Translations under genes and position numbers: made by a program | Shown here: one piece after another, positions 38,366 to 47,931 of the stretch | Position numbering within the stretch: the first letter of the stretch is position 1 | Layout: the number at the start of each line of letters is the position of its first letter | The notes under the pieces: model-generated | Told to the model about the DNA's origin: nothing | Databases searched by the model: none | Seen by the model: the letters and a program-made list of their open reading frames with translations, nothing else | NCBI GenBank assembly: GCA_019009955.1 | Contig: CM032228.1 | Span: 95,655,001 to 95,719,000, forward strand | Reading direction: 5' to 3' | Length of the DNA: 64,000 nt | From: Riptortus pedestris | Taxonomy: Eukaryota > Arthropoda > Insecta > Hemiptera > Alydidae

Positions 38366-41300
38366 TATTCTTTTTAATTCATATTATTTCTTAACAATGA
38401 CGATTATTATCAATTATTATAAATTAAATGTCTCATGATGTTTTAATATTTTGGGTATATTGTAGCCTTGTAATGAATATCAATCACATTGATATTAAGC
38501 CTAAATATTTTCTGAGCGGAACCACGTACTTTAATTAGACGCAAAACACTCACAGACAGACACACACACACATATTTCTTAACAGTCCGGGAAAGACTAG
38601 AAATGTTTGAGACATTTTAATTTTCAATTACTTACTTATCAAGCTCTGCTTCAAGCTGAGTTGGTTAAGGGTACAAATGAAATCAGATTTACAAGTGTAC
38701 AGAAATCAAACTGCTAATGAACATGCACTCACTCTCTAACTGGAACTAATCCAGTCATAGAGTACACCACTATAAATCTAAATTATTTCAGAACCGCATT
38801 ATTATGAAGATTAACAATGAATATAAAGTGTTAGAGATTATGTAATGGTATACTATAATGAAAAATACGTACGTAAATACTCCGTGAAGGAGGCTGGGTA
38901 AGAATTTAAGTTTCCTTCTTTCTTGTCTTTTTGCTTCACATATGGCTCGAAGTACGCATTGCTTTCCGTCGAAACCTTGCCTGAAATAAGAAACTAAATT
39001 CTAATATTAATTTAATTAAATCAGTTAAAACATGAAAATCATGACATCTCGTTTTTTATTTGATTTATTTAGCTACTTTGTTTGTCCCTTTGCCCTAAAG
39101 CCTGTGACATTTCACAAGGGGTACCCATCAGTCAAGCTAGGTTGGATTTAAGCACATTGAATTCCAGTTTGTAATACTTCAAGCTTCTGTTTCTTATTAA
39201 TCCATAAATACTACTTGCTCTTATAATTTCTGCTTAAGTTGAGGCCCATTGCCTTATCTTTGTCAAAATGAGTTGGTAGAGATGAATATAGATTACATGA
39301 GTTGGGGTTAGGGTATCTAATTTTGAGAGCTTATTAGTATTTGATCATAAAATAAAAAAAAACTCTTGTAGTATTCCTGCATATAGGACATTTTATTGTT
39401 CTAAATGCACACGGCTCAATTGAATTGTGAGTTCAAAAGATTATATGGGCTTCGGTACACCTAAGATGTTTCTATTCGGAAATAAGAAAGGACCTAGGAT
39501 GCCATAGAAGTGATTGTAATAGATAGTTATTTATATTAAAATATAATATTATATTAAAACGTACCTAAGACCAATATACAATTGGATTATTTTATTTCTG
39601 TTTCTCCCTTATTTAAGTAGGCTCTGTCGCTCTATTTCCATAGGACCAAAGGCAAATAAGCATCAACCATTTCAAAACCTTGTATGCCATAACGTTTGGG
39701 TTTGTTGGAAGTCCTCTAGAAATTGAATTAAGTCTTCTCAGTTCTTACCTATTCGGATGGAGTATAAGGCACCAACAAATTGTCTTGGATGATGGTCAGT
39801 AACGATAGAATTCTCGCGTAGATTTGTTATCAAACCGAAGAAAATGAAATAGGATAAGGAATCTGCCACATGACATTGTTATTGAAAATATCGGAGGACC
39901 ATATTTGTTCCATAAATCTTTTAAATTCAAATTTGCATGACGATAAACACCAGGAAGTATTAGGAACCGTATCAACATCCTCATTTAATTTTCAGGGCTG
40001 CTCTTTCCATGTTAAATTTGCATTGTATTAATTAATATCTAGATTGATGTTTTCAACTGACAAATTAATTAGTCTAACTTAGAAAAAATTTAAAAGCATC
40101 ATAGACTCCGTCAGGTAAATTATAATGTCTTAAGTCTACAAGATTGTGGTCGATCCTAGGTTTTCCGAAGTGAATAAAGACCACGCCTTAACTCGCATGG
40201 ACAACCTGGGCCACGGATACGACATGAGAATTATAATATCTTAAAGTGATATTTTTTTTAGAGTAATATATGCTTCCCTTTTATGCCTAACATGTTGTAG
40301 TTACCCAAGTATTTATTTCCTGCATGCACTCCATTAGACATTATATGCTTTTGGAGCTTAATTACTCATACAACGTTAACATTCTATGAGCAATGTACGT
40401 GTTTCGGGAGTTAGTAATACGTTAATTTCACTTTTCCCCATAAACTACCCATGTATTCTGTCTATAATCTAAGTTCATCCCTCAGCAAGATGGCTTAATG
40501 GAAAAAACACTAAATACCAAATTTCTCCAAACCTGCTAGAAATAAAGAAAATTGGTTTAGGACCTTTTAATTTATGATTGAAACAACCTACAAATTATGT
40601 CCTAGATCATGTTTTAAACTGATCAATAGCAACGAAATAGTTTTCGATTCGATTTAGCCACCCTTATAAATTCACTTGGATTATTGTGTGAGTGCGCGCC
40701 CGCGTGTACGCGTGTGTTTTCTTTTTGTTAACGTTCTAGATTCTCTTGGGAAATCTTAATTCCAAAATCAAAGACAGACTTTTTGCTGGATAAGGGAATT
40801 CCTGTTGATGATCCTCGATAGCATCTAATTGTATTTCTCTTAATATTTGCACTATTTATAAATTCTAAATTTTACTAAGTGTTAACCAAGGGAAAGATAG
40901 TATAATACTGAATGCAAGAAAAGGACGTTTTGTACTCACAAAATTAAATTTCAGGGAACACAATGAAACGTTAAGTAAAATTGTGACCAAATGGTCCTAT
41001 TATTAATATTAGCAGTCTGCTTTCCATCAATGAGAGAACATTATTTGTAGGGAGTGTTTACGGTGTAACGTTACCTTAGTGTTGTCGCAGTACGTTTCCA
41101 ATCTTGACCACCCAAGCATGCAGTGACCCATAGACTCATTAAAAGATATACGTGACATGGGCCCTTAATAAAATCTGTATTCCTAAATAATTATTCAGGA
41201 TATGTTGTGACGATGTGGACAGAATAAACATTACCATTTCTTACTTAACCACGCCTTTCAAATGGCACAGTATTAGTTGTAACCTGGATTCGGCAGATAC

Positions 41301-42258
41301 TTTGTTAGAAATACTTTTCATATTAAATTTGTCACTAGAGGAATCCAAGGATTTATAGACATTCATTAGCATTAACCATAAAATTAATACACATTGTCAA
41401 TACGTGAATGGATAAATTATTATTTTTCGGCATATTCAGAGATTCATTCCTTAATAAACAACAAAAAATGACGACATGAACGATAAGCAAATATAACATT
41501 AAGAACAAAAATCTGAAACTAGAACAGATAGGAAGAAAATACTCAAAACCCAAAACTGTATGGGCGTCCCTGGTCCAATGCGGTACTGAGTACAGATTAA
41601 TTAAATTCGTGTCGGATACAATTTATTTAAAATAATGATAATTCATTCCATTAACAGGTGTCTCAGATTAGGCACGTGGTGGCTAAGGCTAAAAAGGTGG
41701 CTATTCATGATCCCTAGATAGTTAAATGGTATTGGAGGTTATAAATATCAGCAGTCAACTTAAGTTAGTCCTATAGACTTAAGTTAGGAAATCTGCTTAG
41801 TTTACGCAGCCCCTGCGCGACAGATGCTGAATGGGGTAGCACTGATTATTCCCAATACACGAGCAAGGGTTCCTTTTTCATGAGTAAAGAATATTAACCG
41901 CTCTTGATCTCACCATTCATGCCGGCATCACCTCAAAGAGGAGCATAGTTATGGTTAATTTTTAAAACATTTCTCCATTCATGAACAAACAAACTTTGCC
42001 TTCTGTATATGAATCTGCAAATTTTGAGCAGCTTATAAGTTTTCTGATCTGATTCTTTGTCATTTAATTTAACGACTATTCTCTGATTGTCTAGTTTCTT
42101 AACGTTTAAGGCTCTTACTCTTGCCGCTCCTACCATTCAAGATTCCTAACCAATGAACAGACTGCCATTGGCTGGAAGATGTCATTCTTCTCTACTGGTG
42201 ATAATCGCAGAGGTTCTTTGCAAATGTATCAGAGCACGCCTAAGACCTACTAGCATAT

Positions 42259-42312
<54 letters not shown>

Positions 42313-44473
42313 TAGCTAAGGTACCCGGCGATGCCCGGGAAATCATTGCTGACTGACTAATGATTGTATTTTTATAGCAAGACTTCAATGTGTACAATTG
42401 CACTTCCCTCCACGATGTATTGTTTTTTCAAAACAGCCAATCCTAAAGTGTAACTTTCAGGGTTAATAGAATAGAAATTTTAGTTTTGAAGAATATATGA
42501 AAATGGGTTCCTAATTTATCCCTCACGACTTTTTGACTCACGGTTTTTGAATAATTCAAACCATAATCATGGGTAGCATTTATCACAATTAAATATCTTC
42601 TATAATGAACATATTTCCTGCCAAAAATCAAACCAAGCACATATAGTTTTAGCATAGTTTTATACATAAGATTATATTCGTATTAGTAAGCCTCAGTGGA
42701 AATCACTTCCCGTCGTGGCAGCATTCCACAGGAAATAACTAAACTCAATTACCTCCCGTCCATTTCCGCTCTCGCAGGAGCTTTATCATCGTTGTTTTCC
42801 TTAGAATATTGATTCAGAATATTATTTTAATAATTTATCTCCCTGATGGAACTAAATAATAGATCCCTAAACATAATTTCATTTATGTTCAAAAAGCTGG
42901 ATGAGGGGAAGAGAGCCCCCCTGCAACCTAGTAATACTTTAAACATTCGTATCGAGTATATATTAAATACCAGAAATGCTCTTATAGTTTATATTCTATT
43001 AGAAATAAATAACAAAGTTATAGGGAAAATAAATAAATAAATGAGGAGGCGACGGAGATTTATAAGCTCACTAATCCGAATCATACTTGCAACTATCATA
43101 TAAGACTAAAACATAACATCTTTTGTCATAATATGCATTTATTAAAAACACTTAAATAAGCACTAATAAAATTAATGACTCCCGCTTCGGTTTTAGCGTA
43201 TATGCCATGTTAACTTCATTTACGGCAAAAGTGAATACAACAAAAGTTACTTTAAATAACAAAAGTAAACAACTTTTGCTATGTGCACGTTAGCCGAAAA
43301 AAAAATAGAAAATGAAAATTGCGAATTTTTATCTCAGGCCTGTCTTATAACCCCCACTCCCGTTTGAACCTAAACATTTTAATGTAGCTTATAATCATGG
43401 ATGAATTAATGCTAATTCGCAAACCAAGTTTTGTTAAATTCGGTTCAATCGTTTGTGCTCAACAAAATTGTTGGCTTCCGCTTTAGTTTTTAACGCATAT
43501 CTCGTTTATGTTATACAGCAAAAGTGAATATAACCAAAGTTACTTTAAATAACAAAATAAACAACTTTTGTCATGTGCATATTTGCAGAAAAGCCAGTAG
43601 AAAAAGAAATATCGCTATTTTTAATTTCAGGCCTCCCTTATAACCCCCACTCCTGCCCGTCCCTAGAAATATTGGTATGGCTTATGATAATTAAGGTGTC
43701 AGAGATAAAACACATACCGAGTTTTATTTAGTTCGGTGGACTCTTTTGTGCCAAATAATATTCTTGACACCCGCTATAATGTTTAGCGTATAACGCCTTT
43801 ATAATTCGGTATTCGCCGATAGTGTATATAACAAAAGTTTCTCTAAATAACAAAATAAACAACTTTTGTTATGTGCATATTTGCCGAAACACCAATAGGA
43901 AACGGAATATCACTATTTTTAATTTCAGGCGTCCCTTATGACCCCCACTCCTGCCCGTCCCTAGAAATGTTTGTATGGCTTATTATAAGGAAGGTGTTAG
44001 TACTAATGCGCATACCGAGTTTGGTGTAGTTCGGTTGAGTCTTTGTGCCAAATAAAATTGTTGACTCCCGCTATAATTTTTAGCGTATAACACCTTTATA
44101 GTTCGGTATACGAAAAACGTGTATATAACAAAAGTTACTCTAAATAACAAAATAAACAACTTTTGTTATATGCATATTTGCCAAAAAACCAATAGGAAAC
44201 GAAATATCGCTATTTTTAATTTCAGGTCTCCCTTATAACCCCCACTCCTGTTCGTCTCAGAGAATATTAATATAGCCTAAAGTCTAAGTTGGGTTAGTAG
44301 TAATACACATACCAAGTTTTATAAAATTCGGTTCAGCCGTTTATGCGTGAAAAGGTAACAAACAAACAAACAGACACGAACGAAACAAAATGCAGTTATG
44401 GTGTCTATGACATGTGAAACGAAAAGTTATCGTGAAATTTCGCGAAAAAAATCAATGTACAGACAGAGGTTAC

Positions 44474-44525
<52 letters not shown>

Positions 44526-46061
44526 TAGCTCAGATACCCGGCTTCGCCCGGGAATTGATTTGAGGCTGAATGGTGATGGTATTTTTTTGGCAAGGCTTTA
44601 CATTGAACAATATTTGACATTTACCCGTCCCAGTGATTTGGGTTAATACCCGTTTTTGGCGTTTGTTAATAATAAAATTAATTTTTTATGTAGACTTCAC
44701 TGTCCTCCATATTGTCATATTTCCCGTCTCCTGTGCATTATGCATAGATTTCAGTTATTAAGGACAAAATATTAACATAGATTTGAATTAATTTTTCCAG
44801 GTGAGGTACCTCATAGTTCAAATTGGAATGAATTGTTGAGCATATCTATATTTTTACGCTAATTACTTGCTCCATACATTGTTCCTGGAGAAATGTATAA
44901 AACGAAAGTTAATCTAAATAACAAAGTAAACAACGTTTGTTATGTGCATGTTTGTCGAAAAACAAATAGGCGATGAAATATCGCGAATTTTAATTTCTGG
45001 CGCCCCTTATAACCCCCACTCCCGTTCTAACCTAAAAATTTTAATATAGCTTATAAACATGGAAGAATTAATGCTAAGTGACATACCGAGTTTTGTTAAG
45101 TTCGGTTCAATCGTTAGCTCCCAATAAAAGAGTTGACCTCCGCTTTAGTTTATAGTGTATATCTCGTTTATACTTTGTTAAAAGACAAAAATCAATATGA
45201 TAAAAGTTACTCTAAATAACAAAATAAACAGCTTTTGTTATGTTCATATTAGCCGAAAAACGAATAGAAGACGAAATACCGCTATTTTTAAATTCAGGCC
45301 TTCCCTACAACCCCCACTCCTGCCCGTCCCTAGAAATGTTGGTATGGCTTATTATAATGAAAGAGTTAGTGCTAATAGACATACCGAGTTTTATTTATTT
45401 CGGTTGGGTCTTTTGTGCCAAATAAAATTGGGGACTTCCGCTATAGTTATTAGCGTATAACTCATTTATACTTCCGTATACGGCAAAAATGCATATAACA
45501 AAAGTTACTCTAAATTACAAAATAAACAACTTTTGTAATGAGCATATTTGCTGAAAAAGCAATAGGAAACGAAATATCGCTATTTTTAATTTCAGGCCTC
45601 CCTTATAACCCCCACTCCTGTTTGTCTTAGAGAATATTAATATAGCCTAAAGTCTAAGTTGGGCTAGTAGTAATATACATACCAAGTTTCATAAAATTCG
45701 GTTCAGCCGTTTATGCGTGAAAAGGTAACAAACAAACAAACAAACAAACAAACATACACGAAAGAAACAAAATGCAGTTATGGTGTCTATGACGTGTGAA
45801 ACGAAAAGTTATCGTGAAATTTCGCAAAAAAAATCAATGTACAGACAGAGGTTACAATTTTATATATATATATATAGATAGTTCTACTGTACGTGAGTAT
45901 GTAACTGAACTCCTAAACGGCAGGACCGATTTGAATGATTTTAGCAGATTTCCCTTAAGGGAAATCAGCTATTGAGGTCGTACTCATGACGCGATTTTCG
46001 AAAAATTTCTTCAAATGTCCATCGATCCTACCCAGGAGATGACGAAAATGAGGTCCGTTCC

Positions 46062-46112
<51 letters not shown>

Positions 46113-47877
46113 CTGTTAACACTCTAGCGGTCGCAATTTTTGTTTAATCGTCACCAAACTCGGTATTTAATCTTTTTATGTAAAAAGGAAGATCGAGTTC
46201 GTTAACGGCTGAAATCGGACCAGGTGGAGGGAGGGGGGGGGGTTTAGAGGGGATGATTTTCGAAAATTATAAATATCTCCGTTACTATACGTCGGATCGA
46301 AACATTGTATAGAATCACTCTTATTGAAAATAAAATTTACTATAAAATGTTTATATACATTTATTCTCTATCTTGAATATTAACCGAGATATTTCCATTC
46401 TTCAGTTTTCAGCCATCAGCAAACCACCACTTCTACTTTTGTTACATAAACAATACTCTGCTACATAAGAAATCATATTATTCGAAGTTTAAATACCAAA
46501 AATTGTATTCAAGAAACCTTTATTATACGAGATACATGCAAATATGTCCCGGTGACCCCCCCCCCCCGTCTTAAGGTTTTGGACTACTAAAATTTGATTG
46601 ATTGGGATAACAATTATTCTGACTCATTATTAATTACAGTACTAGGTATAGTAAATAGTTCTCAATAAAATGAATATGTTATATTCTGATATATTACAGA
46701 AATTGTTATTCTTTCCGGTGTGAAGTGGCAGACCCGTTTGTTTACATTTCTAACCTAACGCTTCCTGTCGGCAGGTTATTGAAATTCGAAGAAACATTTC
46801 TTATTTCCGTTAGCATTTATTCACGGTGGTGTTTGAGATCTCTCTTGTTGTTGGCTCGTGTTTGTTTTGTGTTAGCAGTATGTAGATTTATCTATTACTA
46901 AACTTTCACGAGGGAAATCTGCTTAGTTTACGCAGCCTCTGCGTGACGGACTTTTTTTTTGCGTTTGGGTGACGCCCCTGTTGGTTTAGCGCCGCAAATC
47001 TGTTTAGCAGATGGATCAGGAGTCATAAGGGAGGCCTAAAATTAAAAATAGCCATATTTCGTTTCCTATTAGTTTTTCGGCAAATAGCGCAGGTTGAGAG
47101 TTGTTTATGTTGTTATTTAGAGTAACTTTTGTTATATTCACTTTTGTCGTATAAGAAAGTAAAACGAGATATACAGTAAAAAGTGGGAGCCAACAATTTT
47201 ATTGCTCACCAACGATTGAACCGAGCTTAACAAATCTCGGCATGTGAATTAGCATTAATTCTTCCATAATTATAAGCTATATTAAATTTTTTAGGTTCGA
47301 ACGGGAGTGGGGGTTGAAAGAGGTCCTGAAATAAAAATTCACGATATTTTATTTTCTATTTGTTTTTCGGCAACTGTGTATATAACAAAAGTTTTATTTT
47401 GTTTTAAAATAATAGTTATAAAAGTTTATTTTGTTATTTAGAGTAGTTTTTGTTTTAAATATAATATAATTAAATTTAATATCCTAATCGCTTAAAATAG
47501 CATGCAGGACAACGTCTGTCGGTTCCCCTAGTAGCATATTTAATAATATGCAAAGAAAACCTTCATAAACACGATACATATTTAACACGTGTTAGCAAGA
47601 TGACCACTTACTTATGATTTTGACTAAAACCAGGTTTATGACGTAATAATTCGGTCGGATTCATGAAAGTTCAATTATGACAAAGGATAAGTATGAATCA
47701 GAGATGGGAAATGTTATTCAACTATTGGCTCACGTTTGAATGTGATGCATGGAAGCCAGAAAAATCATATTCTCCAATAATTTAGACCAGGGATGAGCAA
47801 CGTGCGGCCCGCCAAGCATTACTAAAATTGAATTTACTTTATCGACTTTCTCCACTGAATATATTGTTATAAAATAA

Positions 47878-47931
<54 letters not shown>

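Larger units (their letters stand above)
25026..38872 (-). other. Intron 3 of DM4/12 gene 1
   Basis: 13.8 kb, mostly repeats: an H half, two minus R elements, repeat L, an H half, five plus R elements and an H half. 25100-26948 is plain AT-rich sequence with one (TA)n tract. Confidence 0.7.
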
